From NCBI RefSeq assembly GCF_042453785.1, contig NC_091664.1:4204501-4268500 (forward strand): a stretch of DNA of 64,000 nt. Reading direction: 5' to 3'. The notes below the pieces were generated by a model. That model was not told the DNA's origin. It worked only from the letters and a program-made list of their open reading frames with translations, and did no database searches. The stretch is from Malus domestica (lineage: Eukaryota; Streptophyta; Magnoliopsida; Rosales; Rosaceae). This document shows positions 1 to 12,009 of this stretch, one piece after another. The stretch's first letter is position 1; every line of letters starts with the position of its first letter. Both the position numbers and the translations under genes were made by a program.

Positions 1-2972
1 GCCTCAAACACTGATAATTTCAAAGCAAAAATAAAACAGCATAAATAGTTTGTTCGTATGAAAAATTGGAAGAATACATAACAAACATGTTGCTTCAATG
101 TCTTCACGTAAAATGTAGAAAGGGGCAAAGAAACTGACCTTCTTTATGAGTGCATAAAGTTTCTTCAACGAGGTCAAAGAATATGGGATCTCTGTCAGCA
201 AGATAATATCATATCCGCCTCCTTGTTCTGTCTCGCTAGCCCTCTCCCATGCCCGGCTTCCTGAAAGCTTCCTCGATCGCCTTGAGGAGGATTCTCGTGC
301 CAAGATGCTACCGTCTTGGCTGCTACATCCATCCATAAAATCCTCCTCAGAGAAGCTGAGATTCATTCCTGTTGATGCTTCACCATCATTCCTTACAATA
401 GACAAGACTGTGGGAAGTTCTTCCCAGTCACCAGCATAAAAATGCACTGACTGGGTCACAGTTTGTCTTGATGGAGTCAGAGGGCTTTCTGTCTGCCGGC
501 TCTGCCTGTCTCGAGCCTGCTCAAGATTGGCTAGGACATTTGGTATAGTTGTGCATCTAATGGTTTCTGCATTCAGGTCTTGAAAGTGCACCGTGGAAGC
601 TCCCTATGAATAAATGAGTCAGATTAGACAAACATTATAAATCAACTTCTTCAAATATGTTCCAAAGCCTATAGAGGTCGCACTTGGTGCGATGGCAAGT
701 GCCTTCGCCCATGAGCGGTAGGTCTCGGGTTCGAGACTTGGGAGCAGCCTCTCCATAAAATGGGGGTAAGGCTAGCCGACATTTACCTCTCCCAGACCTT
801 GCGTAAAGCGGGAGTCTTGTGCACTGGGTACGACCTTTTACCGAATTGTTTTTCACCCGTTATTTCATTTTCTTTTGGTTTAATTGTTTCACGTATTTGG
901 CTGGGAATTTATTAGACCTTGAACGAAGCTGCTATGAAGACGTATGCACTCATATTTTATCCCAATGACATTGAAATTAACATAAAACCCCATCCAAATA
1001 ATCCCATCTATGGGAAATTTTAACCACCAACATTTCACGTGAGCAAAATGGTTAATATTCTTGCAACAGGAAATGTTATGTCATCACTCAAGCAATTTTC
1101 TTCCCAAAGCGCCGTATTTGAAAAAAATTTAGACATCGGTTATTTAAAGAAAAGGAATGATATCAGCATGGGGTGAAATCAAAAGAAAATGGGACAAAAA
1201 AAGCCATAAATAATAGCATACCTTTAGGCATGCAAAAATCCCTGGAAGGCCATAGCCGCAACCCAACTGCAAGAATCAGCAGGTAAAAAGATTAAGCCAC
1301 TGATCAATTAGTAACTGATTAGCGAAAGGAAGTTTAACGATGGAGTAGCAAAGGAGTGTTGAGGCTTATTACAACCACATACTTGCAGGAAGTGACAATG
1401 GCAAACTTTATCAACATAATTCAATAGAAATAGAGTACACATTTAAGCACATTTTAGTTGCTTATCTGGATCCGTAATATTTACCCAAGAAAAAGTAATT
1501 TAGAGAACATTTCGGCGAACATAATTAGATGTAGCACTGTTTTAGATGTGGTCTCTTGTAGAGAACAAATTGCAAAACTTTCAGGCCTCTGGGAAAACAT
1601 GAGAACAAATGATTATTCAAATTAAGCACTATTATAATAGTGTCATTTTTAATATCGACCAAACCTTGATTACAAATAGTCACCGGGTGAAATTTAATGA
1701 TATATCAAGAGATACAAAGTTATAATCACGGCACTCGGAGCAAAGTTTAAAAGTCAAGAACAAGTAAAAAGAAAACTGAACTGAAGCATGAAAGAGCAAG
1801 ATATACTACCTCAAGCACCCTTTTTCCTCGAAAGCTCACTTGCCCATCTCGAATCTCATGCTTAAGGACATTAACAAGATCAATGGAGCTATCCCAAGAT
1901 TTCAGATGCCCTGCGCAGTAAATGAATATCCAGTTTTAATCTCAGATAAAGTAAGTAGATAGTTCTTTAGATCTAAAGAGACTGCTCTTGGGACTTTATC
2001 ATATGACGACAGCCAAATTTGAATTGAAATCTTCACTTTATTGGAATGCAATGTCCGGTGTCCATACCATATGGTTTTATGGATATCATCTCTGAACCAT
2101 TGAAGCCGATGATATCAGAAACACTAACTCTCCCCTATTAAAGATTGAGAAAGCCATCAATCAACTTATCAACATACTTTTCAACAACAATAATGCAAAA
2201 TGCTCCATGATTTGTTAGCTATGCTGCTTTTCCATGATAATTAATCCATCCAGACATTAATGCGTCCAGTAAGGTAATACAAGCCAAATTCCACAAGCCA
2301 TATAATTTAATATTCATCTTTTAAAAAAGCAGGTCGCAGGGAAAAATCAAAAGGATCGAGCACCAAAATAAAAGAGACTTCTAGAAGAGACAAGGAACCA
2401 TGGCAAAAGATTGCGACTTTCCATAGCAAAAGGTTTAATTGGAAACAGAAATGTCTAATCGGGATAGTTAATTTATAATCAATTTCAGTCTGCAACTAAT
2501 CTTCCATAAACTAATGACCTAACGATGCTTTTCTACCAAGCCAAGGTATAAAGACCAGACCAAATAGGAGAAGAAAGACATACCTTGAAGACATTGAGTC
2601 CTTGCAAGTCAATATTCTCACCAGCATACTTGTACGGGTGAGCAGTCTGCGGTGTATAAATGGAACAATGTCACAATACAAATATAACTTATTAGCCCCC
2701 TCTCTTCCAACAAAATTTCGAACAACAAACCCTTACCTTTTCAAACCGAACAAAAACTGACAATAACGTTTATATTTCTTGGGTCATACATGTAGAATTA
2801 CGATCACAAATGGTTGAAGGGTTCGATAGGATCATACCTTCGAAGGGATAATCTCAACAGCTGGTGAAGGGAGGTGCGAATCCCTCTCCGAAATAGAGGA
2901 CACGCTTTGACTTCCTTTGTCTTGAGGCACCAAGCCGGGCAAACATTGTGCAAGCAATGATGGTGCACGCAT
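1..2972 (-). CDS. METTL18: METTL18-like (histidine protein) methyltransferase, 5' part of spliced gene
   Basis: Seven-beta-strand SAM-dependent methyltransferase of the METTL18/Hpm1 type, which in yeast and animals methylates a histidine of ribosomal protein uL3; the plant substrate is inferred. Exons read on the minus strand: 2838-2972 (start MRAPSLLAQCLPG, 45 codons), 2584-2646 (TAHPYKYAGENIDLQG), about 2068-2123 (DIIGFNGSEM), 1810-1910 (ends GKRVLE), 1222-1266 (LGCGYGLPGIFACLK, the SAM-binding loop) and 139-603 (GASTVHFQDLNAE at its start). The last four splice junctions fit GT/AG and keep phase. The exon near 2123 has an acceptor in a different phase from the exon before it, so a very short exon or another acceptor is missing from my model. 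The open frame runs on past 139, but GTCAGT there looks like a donor; the 3' end lies left of the window. The gene looks intact. Confidence 0.85.
673..839 (+). mobile_element. Au-type SINE (tRNA-derived), in an intron
   Basis: It begins AGAGGTCGCACTTGGTGCGA, has an A-box-like GATGGCAAGTGCC and a B-box GGGTTCGAGACTTGG, then the Au-family body (GGTAAGGCTAGCCGACA, AAAGCGGGAGTCTTGTGCAC) and ends GGGTACGACCTTTT. A second copy sits at 48869-49030 in the other direction. This copy lies inside the intron between the 139-603 and 1222-1266 exons of the METTL18-like gene, antisense to it. I could not find clear target duplications here. Confidence 0.8.
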
Positions 2973-3426
2973 TGTACCCGGATATCCGGAACAAAGGTTT
3001 GGAAACAAAACCTTGCAATTACCAACACGTTAAATTAGTCCATGAAGCATTCCTCAATGAATCAGTAGAAAACCAATTCTTTCATTCAGGCCCTTCCCTT
3101 TCCTCTTTCTTGTTCAACCAATCCCACCAACTTAACAACATTAATAATTAATCGGATCGGCTAACCTAACACAATGTCATAAACTTGCATTCACTAACCA
3201 AAAATTAAATTACCAAAAAAAAAAGTAGAAAATCAAATAATCTCACAATTTCAGCGATTATTTTTGAAAAATCCCAAATAAAGAGTAACAATTAAAAATT
3301 AAAATGAGAGTTTTCCAATTTGCAGAAAATCAAATTAAGCCAAACCCATATCTCCAATTACACCAAAAATTAAAAGAAAAACAAGATTGAATTAGAGAAA
3401 TTAGAGAAAAATACATAAACAAATAC

Positions 3427-3722
3427 CTGTATTTGGGTACAGAGTGTCAAATTATGAATTGCTTGGCAAATAATTTCAGCACGAGAATCTGAGTCCGAGG
3501 AATACTCTTTATAAATCGCAATCCGGAAGATCAGAATCGCTCTGCAATTTCAGCGAAACAGAGGTAGCTGTGGCTCTGATCAAAGTCAAAAAGCCCAATA
3601 CCAACAGCTTCTTCAGAGATGGAGGAAAAGCAAGGAAGCTTCGGTTTCAGACCCCAACTGTAAAATAAACCGAATTCCCGAAACTGCCACTGAAAGTCGA
3701 CTGTAATTGGCGGGGATGACAC
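3427..3722 (-). other. Probable 5' untranslated first exon of the METTL18-like gene
   Basis: A good donor (ACAG|GTATTTG on the minus strand, exon end at 3427) lies about 450 bases upstream of the start codon. A purine-rich leader would begin somewhere near 3700. The acceptor before the ATG exon is less clear (possibly near 3013). The exon start is not visible; the right boundary is a guess. The 63-codon open frame here is not convincing as protein. Confidence 0.35.
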
Positions 3723-3828
3723 TGTGACTATGGCGTTAGTAACGTGTCACTTTTGCAAATAAAAGAGAGTTGAAGGGTAAATGCGGAAGTCAAGTCCTCG
3801 TAGAATTTGGAGAAAGTAACCACACTAG

Positions 3829-3999
3829 CCGGATTCTCGAAATCCGTAAATGATGTCCGTTTATTGTACATCGTACGATTAGAAATCATTTTAAATATTT
3901 TTATTTAAAATTAAATCCAAATAATATTTTGACAAAAATTAATCGTAAGGTGTACGATAAATACGATTTACAAGTTCCAAAATCCGAAGAGAATCCCGT
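3829..3999. mobile_element. MITE with ~50-bp inverted ends
   Basis: The left end (CGGATTCTCGAAATCCGTAA, then TTTATTGTACATCGTACGATT) is repeated inverted at the right end (reverse complement CGGGATTCTCTTCGGATTTT, then TTTATCGTACACCTTACGATT). The AT-rich centre includes TTTAAATATTTTTATTTAAA. A related longer element is at 42424-42645. It carries no coding sequence. The superfamily was not identified because no target duplication stands out. Confidence 0.6.
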
Positions 4000-5560
4000 T
4001 GGGAGTTAAAAAAAAAAAAAAACCAAAAGGGATAGGGAGCGGCGGATTTGGTCAGTTTTGTCGTGTTTGATTCCCCCCGTGTAGAACGGAGTTTTGGTCA
4101 ACTGGGGCCACATGGTTGACGCGTGTACGTGGTAGGTGATAGAAAATTGTTCCTCATGTGATGAACACGCTAGTGTTTGGTTGCTAGGTAAGATCTAGGA
4201 TTAGGTGAAAGATTAGGACGGGGATTGACTTTTAATAACAAGAGAATGAGTTGCGAACTTTAATTATCTTACGAGAGATTCTCTCATATCATTGATCGCC
4301 TGCAGTTTTCTAACAATTAACAAGTATTTATTGAATGATGGCTTTATTTGTATTTAGACTAGATTATATGAGAAAATTTCTCCTTTTTAACTCGTCATCT
4401 TAGGGCTAATATTCTAATCAACTCATGTGTTGCCAAAGGCAGATGCATGTACAGATCCGAGTGGTACTGGGAGCACTAAAAAATTTGAAGAAGTGTTTGT
4501 GAGAACCTTTGAGGACCACTCAACGGACTGAGTAGGTGGTGGAAGAGAGAAAATCACTATAGTTGTGCAGATGTTGTGCAACATAAGCTTTGAAGACCAC
4601 CATAACTTTGCTATTCTTGCACCTTGGTTCCAATGAAGGAGAAAGATTTTCTCTCTCTGTTTTCTAAGTGACCAACTCCTCATTTTTTTAATTGTTTTCC
4701 AATTAGCTTGTGATACCTAGCATTTTAATTAATAAAAAGATGATGTATTAATCAACCAATACTTTTATACAATATGTTTGACACCGTTATTTATTTTAAA
4801 GTTCACTCTAAATTCATATGACATCTCAAGTACTACGATCTTATAATCACTTGAACTTTCATCCTGTAAATAAGCACTTATTTATATGATTATATGATAA
4901 ATAATAAATTAACTTAAATCTGCCTAGCCCGTCTAGACCCCGTCTAGGCTCTAGGCCCAAGCATGCCGCCCAACTAGCGCCTAGTGTACATTGATTATGA
5001 CCACTTAGTGTTAGAATCCTAGATTTGCCAGTGTGTGCTACTGCTACTAAGGGGTGGAAACTTGGTACATAAAATCTAAAAGGTTAGCTTAGTAACTACT
5101 TTTCTTTCTTCGAGTTGTGCTATATTTACTATTTATTTGTACCATTGTTCTAATAGGGGCAGGACTTACAAAATGTGTGGGTTCCATCTCTATTGAGAGA
5201 TGATACACATGTGAATACAAACCGATGGTAAAAATAATATTTTTGTTTGTTTTCAGGGTACATTTTTATTTCTAAGAATAAAACATTTGTGTTGGACTAT
5301 GACCGTGTAGGCTCGCTCAGTTCATTGATTGTCAAGAAAAACTTATAATTTTCAATCAAGAAAAATTAAAACTGAGTAGGAAATAATGAATTCTTGTCTG
5401 AAATTGCTTGCGAATATGAGTTGAATAGTAAAGTAAATAGCAAATTATATTCTTAATTACAGGCTTCTCGGTCACGAGAGATTTTTCAATGTGACAGGTA
5501 CAAGGGATGGTACACCACGTGTCACTAAATAAATGATGAGATATGTGTGTTAAAAAGTTA
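4000..5560. other. Intergenic, no supported gene
   Basis: AT-rich sequence with no open frame that resembles a protein. A poly(A) tract follows 4009. Around 4930-4990 there is a short run of CTAG-rich sequence (GTCTAGACCCCGTCTAGG) of the degenerate kind also seen near 50260-50370. A 35-codon plus-strand stretch ending at about 4531 does not resemble anything I know. Confidence 0.5.
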
Positions 5561-5639
5561 ATAACTTAAAAAATAAAAATTTCCACTATTTATATAAAAA
5601 CACTGTGATGTACAATCCGTAATCCGGTCACAGTGAAAA

Positions 5640-5842
5640 ATTTCTCCTCCGCTACGTCGAACATAGGATTGTCTCCTTCCTCTCCAAATCTCAACAGCCA
5701 GAACTGCTTTCACATTCACACTACAACACAACAGAAGACAGTTCGACACAACAATCTGTTAACTAGGAAGTCGGGAGGGGTAGAATAACACCGTAGTGTT
5801 GTGTCGAGTCCGGTGATCAGAAATTCTAGGGCGTCGAGGTCA
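5640..5842 (+). repeat. Duplicon flank (RLK 3' flank / U 3' side), left of gypsy insertion
   Basis: This stretch (from TCCGCTACGTCGAACATAGG through AACACCGTAGTGTTGTG to GTCGAGGTCA) is paralogous to 22005-22195 and 32430-32605, which lie downstream of RLK1 and RLK2, and to the last bases of the window. It resumes at 10153 (GGTCACCGGGCAGGTCCC), so the gypsy element has split it. No RLK remains upstream of this copy. Confidence 0.75.
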
Positions 5843-6068
5843 TGATAGGATGCTGTTAGTAATTGAGTAATTGATTGAGTGTTAGTGTTTTTCTCTGTTA
5901 GTAGTTGTTGTTTGTTAGTTTCAATAATAATCTGTTGGTTAGAGATAAGATTTGGGAAATACCTTGTAACCGCCTTAGCTTGCAGTTTGGTATAAATACT
6001 GAACACTTGTGCAAATGCAGGGCATGTATCTTGTTAAAGAAGTTGTTGAATAATATAGAGAGGGATAT
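5843..6068 (+). repeat. Gypsy 5' LTR, 3'-truncated
   Basis: Identical to the start of the 3' LTR except at two positions (near 5871 and 6008). It stops at AGGGATAT and continues directly into gag coding sequence, so the end of U5, the primer-binding site and the gag N-terminus are gone. Confidence 0.9.
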
Positions 6069-9000
6069 ACATGGTTGTTTCATTGGCGGACTGAAACCGG
6101 AGTTACGTCATGACGTCAAATTGCTTCGCCCATCTGATGTACATGAAGCAATTGCGCTGGCCTTCCAATTGGACATCAAACTATCAGATACCAAGGTTCG
6201 AAATTTCTCCAGCAATTCTGCTTCTTCTTTCAGTAATGCTACCAACTCAAAATCTGTGCCTCTGTTATCTGGTAGTAATTCTTATTCTAGCACATCTAGG
6301 GCTAGTAATGTGAGAAAAATGTCCTTTGAAGAACTTCAAGATCGTTGGAAAAAGGGGTTGTGTTATTCTTGTCCAGAGAAATGGGTTCGGGGGCATGTTT
6401 GTGCTACTCAACAACTACTGTTATTAGATGTCTCTGCTAATAGGATTGAAGATTTCGATGGTGAGGACCATGATGACCAACAGGTGGAAATCACAGCTTG
6501 TGCAGTTTTTGGCTCATCGGCTCCTCAACATATTCAGACTATGAAGGTCTCTGGATTAATCAAGAATTGCCCAGTTATTGTATTGTTGGATTCGGGTAGC
6601 TCACACAACTTTATTAGTTTGTCTATTGCCAAACAATTGGGGTGGAAGGTTGACTCAAAACATTCTTTTGAGGTGATGATTGCAAATGGGGGTACTATTT
6701 CCAGTAAAGGTTGTTGTCCTCAAATTAAGTTGCAGATTCAACAATATGAGTATATTTCTGATTTCTATGTACTACAATTGGGTGGTTGTGATGTGGTTTT
6801 GGGAGCTCAGTGGTTAAGAACCTTAGGTCCTATTCTTTGGGATTTTGACAAACTCAAAATGGAATTTACATTGGGCAAGAAGCACTATTGTATTTCTAGT
6901 TCTCCACCTCCTGCACCAACGTCCATTTCAACCTGTCAAGTGGAGAAATTGCTTTCTCAAGGTCATTTTGGTGTAGTTCTTTTCTTCATAGAACCCGAGA
7001 CTCAGGTTGCTATTGTTAGGGATCTCACTGTTCTTCAAGAAACTGAGTTAGATGGCTTATTATCTCGATTTGCTTATGTATTCCAAGCACCAACCACACT
7101 TCCTCCTTCCCGTTCTCATGACCATAGAATCCCTCTTTTGGAAGGCAGCAAGCCTCCAAGTGCTAGGCCTTATAGGTATGGTCCCTTACAAAAATCTGAA
7201 ATCGAAAAGTGTGTTCAGGAATTATTGGATTTGGGTTTTATTCGAGCTAGTAACAGTCCATTTTCTTCACCAGTTCTGTTAGTTAAGAAGAAGGATAATA
7301 GTTGGCGGATGTGCATGGATTATAGAGCTCTAAATTTGATCACAATAAAGGATAAGTATCCAATACCCTTAATTGATGAATTATTGGATGAGTTGTTTGG
7401 TGCTCAATTTTTTTCGAAGTTGGATTTGCGGGCAGGATATCATCAGATCAGGGTCCATCCTAGTGACATTGAGAAGACAGCATTTCGCACCCATGATGGT
7501 ATGAATTTTTAGTAATGCCATTTGGGCTTACTAATGCCCCAGCCACTTTCCAAAGTTTGATGAATGAGATTTTCCGACCCTACTTGAGGAAGTTTGTTTT
7601 GGTTTTCTTTGATGATATTCTCGTGTACAGTGACTCTTGGGAATCCCATCTTCACCATTTGTCTCTGGTTTTCAAAGTTCTCCAAGACCATCAATTGTTT
7701 GTCAAGCGAACTAAGTGTGACTTTGGCAAATCACAAATCGAATATTTGGGCCATGTGGTGTCTCGGCAAGGGGTGGCAGCAGATCCAAGTAAGCTTAAAT
7801 CCATCCAAGATTGGCCTCTTCCTCATTCGGTTAAGGCTCTCAGGGGTTTTCTTGGCCTCACTGGTTATTATCGAAAATTCATTCCGAATTACGGAAAGAT
7901 TTGTGGACCACTTACTGTACTAACAAAAAAGGATGCATTCAAGTGGACTGATGAAGCTATTAGGGCCTTCCAGGCTCTCAAATATCTCATGGTATCTCCT
8001 CATGTTCTTGCTTTACCAGATTTTTCCAAAACCTTCATTATTGAAACTGATGCTTCCAATAATGGACTTGGTGCTGTTTTACACCAAGAAGGGAGGCCAA
8101 TTGCTTTTACAAGCAAAGCTTTAGGCCCACGAGCTCAAGCAATGTCCACATATGAACGGGAAATGTTGGCTATAGTACATGCAATCAAGAAGTGGCAGTC
8201 ATATATTCAAGGGAGGCATTTTGTAATTAAAACTGACCACCATAGCCTGAAGTTCTTTTTACAACATCGAGCTCACACCCCTTTTCAACAGAAGTGGATT
8301 TCTAAACTTCTCGGTTTCGATTACGAGATACAATATAAACAAGGTTGTGATAATGTTGTTGCTGATGCTCTTTCTAGGATGCATTCGGATGGGGAACTGT
8401 CGGCCATCTCTTATCCTTACATGGGTTGGTTGGATGATATAAGAAGGCATAATGAACAAGATCCTTGGATAATGGACAAAATTAGGGAGTTACCTTCTGA
8501 TGGTGCTTCCACATCCACAGCTCGGTACCATTTTGATAATGGTTTTCTTAAGTATAAAGGGAGGATTGTTTTAAGTCCATCTAGTGGTTGGCGGGACAAG
8601 ATTTTCTATGAGCATCACTGTACTCCAGTGGCAGGTCATTCTGGTTTTCTTAAAACATATAAGCGAATTTCCCGATCTTTCTATTGGCAGGGTATGAAGT
8701 CTGATGTTATGCAGTGGGTGGCAGCTTGCTCAGTTTGTCAACAAAACAAGACTGAAACCTTGGCTTCTCCTGGCCTACTTAATCCACTTCCCATCCCATC
8801 TACTGTATGGACCGATATAGCAATGGATTTTATTGTTGGTCTTCCTCCTTGCAAAGGTCAAACCATTATTTTTGTGGTCGTTGATCGCCTTTCCAAGTAT
8901 GCTCATTTCCTGCCCATGTCTCATCCATACACTGCCCATTCCGTAGCACATATATTTGTTGACCATATATTCAAACTCCATGGTATGCCATCCACAATAG

Positions 9001-9857
9001 TAAGTGATCGCGATCCTGTTTTCTTGAGCTCTTTTTGGAAGGCATTTTTTGCATTGCACGACTCCAAATTGTGTCTCAGTTCGGGTTACCATCCTCAAAC
9101 CGATGGTCAAACAGAGGTTACTAATAGAGGTTTGGAAACATACTTGAGATGTTTTTGCAGTCATCAACCAAAGAAGTGGGTTCACTGGCTTCCGTGGGCA
9201 GAATGGCATTACAATACTACTTTTCATACTTCATCCAAACTTACACCATATGAAGTTGTGTATGGGCAGCCACCTCCCGCTGTACCTACTTATGAATCTG
9301 GAGCAACTAAGATTGATTTGGTTAATAGGAGTTTAGAAGAAATGGGAAGAATTTTGTCTCAGCTCAAGACTAATCTTGTATCGGCTCAAGTAAGGATGAA
9401 ACAGCAAGCCGATAAACATCGAACTAAGAGGTCTTTTGAGGTTGGAGATATGGTTTTTCTGCGATTGGTACCTTATCACCACCAATCACTTGCTAAACAT
9501 CCCTTTCATAAGCTTCAGCCACGGTTTTATGGTCCATTTAAGGTGTTGCAGAAGATTGGTCACGTGGCTTATAAAATTGACTTACCTGCCACATCCAAAC
9601 TTCACCCAATTTTTCATGTTTCATGCTTGAAGAAACAGTTGGGCTCTGATATCATTCCTGCAGTTCCATTACCTGTAGTTACAGAGGATGGACTCTTGGT
9701 GGATTATCCATTGGCAATATTGAGGCGGAGGTTAACGGGTCATGGCAGTTCATCTATGACTGAGGTTTTGGTGCAATGGAAGCATCGGCCTAAGGAGAAT
9801 GCGACCTGGGAAAATTATGCAGAGTTTGTCAACAGGTTTCCTGCATTCCAACCTTGA
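6069..9857 (+). pseudogene. Gypsy gag-pol, 5'-truncated with one frameshift
   Basis: Retroelement polyprotein. The first frame (to 7512) carries the end of gag ([17 protein letters not shown]), a zinc knuckle ([14 protein letters not shown], near 6361), an aspartic protease ([12 protein letters not shown], near 6585) and the start of reverse transcriptase. The second frame (7515-9857) carries the RT active site (VFFDDILVYS), RNase H (IIETDASNNGLGAV), the integrase zinc finger and catalytic core (DFIVGLPP, VSDRDPVF, TDGQTE) and a C-terminal chromodomain (VLVQWKHRPKENATWE). The break lies at about 7500, where a few bases are missing just before the conserved MPFGLTNAP block, giving TAG in the first frame. 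With gag truncated and pol split, this copy cannot be autonomous. Chromodomains in this clade are thought to steer integration to particular chromatin. Confidence 0.92.
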
Positions 9858-9887
9858 GGACAAGGTTCATTTTTTAGGGTGGGGTAA

Positions 9888-10152
9888 TGATAGGATGCTG
9901 TTAGTAATTGAGTAACTGATTGAGTGTTAGTGTTTTTCTCTGTTAGTAGTTGTTGTTTGTTAGTTTCAATAATAATCTGTTGGTTAGAGATAAGATTTGG
10001 GAAATACCTTGTAACCGCCTTAGCTTGCAGTTTGGTATAAATACTGAACACTAGTGCAAATGCAGGGCATGTATCTTGTTAAAGAAGTTGTTGAATAATA
10101 TAGAGAGGGATATTACAATACAAGTGCAAGGTTAGAACAAGGGGTTCTATTA
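9888..10152 (+). repeat. Gypsy 3' LTR, complete (265 bp)
   Basis: It starts TGATAGGATGCTG right after a polypurine-like AGGGTGGGGTAA and ends GGTTCTATTA before the target duplication GGTCA at 10153-10157. The TGATAG / CTATTA ends form a short imperfect inverted repeat. Confidence 0.88.
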
Positions 10153-10711
10153 GGTCACCGGGCAGGTCCCTATGGCTTTGGAACCACCCACATAATGGTA
10201 AAGACAAGCGTGGCCGCTGCGCCTCAATCTGACACTGACCAGGACAGCAAGTCTATAGCTTCTGTGCGTTAAACCAAATCCCATCAGGAGTTGTTGTCGT
10301 AGTCGTTGAATTATAAACTGTATCTCTAGTAGTTTAATCGTTGTCCTACACGGATTCATCAAACCAAAAGTACATACAGATTGGAGACATGGGGTGACAA
10401 GTATGGTATCTGCTTACTAGTTGACAGGCTTCGAACGATTTTGAGCCGAAAAATTCTCGCAAAGCTAATGAACAAGAAAAGAGAATGCAGCAATAGGGAT
10501 TACAGTGAAATGTAAACAATCTACAACTAAGTTGAGTGTGCAGAAGTTGCTGAAAGATCGATAACTGGATGAGATGTGACCCTTTTCGCGTTGGACTTCA
10601 ATTGTCAGGTGATGCTTTCAGGCCAATTAAAAGAGTGACCAAGACTGTTATCATCGTCCAGATTTTCACTTTGTGGTTCATTCATCTACGCAATGGGAAA
10701 CGTTGTACAGT

Positions 10712-12005
10712 CGAACTAACAAAGAGACACATGTAGCGAGAAGTCATCTTCGTTGAATTCTGAATCAACTCCCTCGTGTCCATCGAACTCAGTAAGACCC
10801 AAGAACATCTCAATTGGAACTTCTTTCGACGCAAAATCTTCTTCTATGCGATCGTTAACCACACCAACTGGCTCGCTGACATGAAATTTTCCATTTTCGG
10901 TTTCTACAGCATAATATTTGGTATCTAAAGGTACAATTTTCTCAGAACCTTTTCCCCTGCTCAACCTTGAAGGCAAAGTATTAGTCCGCCGGACACCCTT
11001 GTATTTTTGCTTCAATTTCATAATCTTCGATTCTGCTGATCCCGAGCTGAAAACTAGTCTTACCCCCCTGCCCTTCTTCGACATCCATGTTCCTATCATG
11101 GTGTTTTAACGGAATTGAATCTGGTGGAGTTCCAGAAGCTGTTACACATGCCCTTCCGGGGTGACATGGAAAAGTAATTCCAGGTTGCTTCTGAATTCCT
11201 ATAAGTTTTCCGCTCAAACGGCCAGAAAAGCGGTTCATCAGTGGTAGTTAGATCTTCCAAATCTTCAGCCTCAGAAGCATGTTCTGATGAAAAATCACAC
11301 CCTGATGATATTTCAGTTTGTGCTTCACTGGGTGTAGAAACACTAGAATTAGATGACTGAAAGTCATGACCCCAACAACTACTTTTGTAAGATGGGCTGG
11401 GAAAATCAGACAAAACAATCCGACCTTGAATCTGTACCCGGTGTCAATTTGTAATCATCTCCATCGAGATTCAACAACGAAGAGGCAACCTATTCTCTCA
11501 AAATCTAGAGGAGTTGAAGAGTTACCACAACTTGGGGAGCCTTCAGATGAATTTGCACAACAAGACTCAGTACCTTCAGAAGGGCATAAAAAAAAAACCT
11601 CTTGCATTATAATCCTCCGAACATTCGTGTAAATTATTGTCTTCATCTCTCAGATCAATATGCAAACTCGATGCCTCTTCCATCGGATTTGTTCTTGCCA
11701 GCATTGGCAACTATGAAGGTAACAAAAATTCATTTGAATGAAATGAATCGAACCACCTATACTCTCTGAAAAAGGCAGAAGGTGATGGACAATCAGAAGA
11801 CAACCACATGGACTCTCTATCGTTACCAAACTGTTTACATAGATCAGCATCTTCTTCTGATGATTGGAAAATAGCAGCCGCAGCCGCAGCCTCAGCCTTC
11901 TTGCTGCTTTCGCATAAAGTACCTGTTTTCGTCGCACATAATCTAATGTGTTTGTTTTGAGCACCAATTGATCTTGGTCTGAAATCCTCATCACCTCTAT
12001 GGTCA
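10712..12005 (-). pseudogene. 'U' pseudogene copy I: unknown plant acidic protein
   Basis: I do not recognise this family. Coding-like blocks lie on the minus strand in changing frames. One contains FQSSEEDADLCKQFGN after an alanine run (near 11830-11900), the next DEPLFWPFERK and FSMSPRKG (11150-11240). The last contains LPSRLSR, VPIEMFLGLTEFDGHEG and DSEFNEDDFSLH, ending in a stop at 10716. Frame changes fall near 11095 (after FNSVKTP) and between 11400 and 11720, so this copy is broken. The C-terminal block recurs at about 22700-22985 and 38786-39050. The chromovirus inserted in its 3' flank. The strict conservation of the EFDGHEG block suggests a real protein family elsewhere in the genome. 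Confidence 0.6.
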
Positions 12006-12009
12006 ATGC

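Larger units (their letters stand above)
5843..10152 (+). mobile_element. Ty3/gypsy chromovirus, short-LTR (Reina-like), internally deleted
   Basis: 4.3-kb element bounded by TGATAG...CTATTA and by a 5-bp target duplication GGTCA (5838-5842 and 10153-10157). The paralogous flanks near 22195 and 32600 supply the uninterrupted site. Domain order is gag remnant, protease, reverse transcriptase, RNase H, integrase, chromodomain. Over the 226 bp they share, the two LTRs differ at two positions by my reading, so the insertion is recent. The 5' LTR lacks its last ~39 bp, the primer-binding site and the front of gag. It is plus strand and nested in a duplicated flank. The Reina assignment rests on the ~265-bp LTR plus the chromodomain. 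Confidence 0.92.

Noticed and set aside
4423-4683. 86-codon minus-strand open frame
   Set aside because: No recognisable domain, no promoter or paralogue; isolated in AT-rich spacer.
9815-10051. 78-codon minus-strand frame shared with 5716-6006
   Set aside because: It is the antisense of the gypsy LTR.
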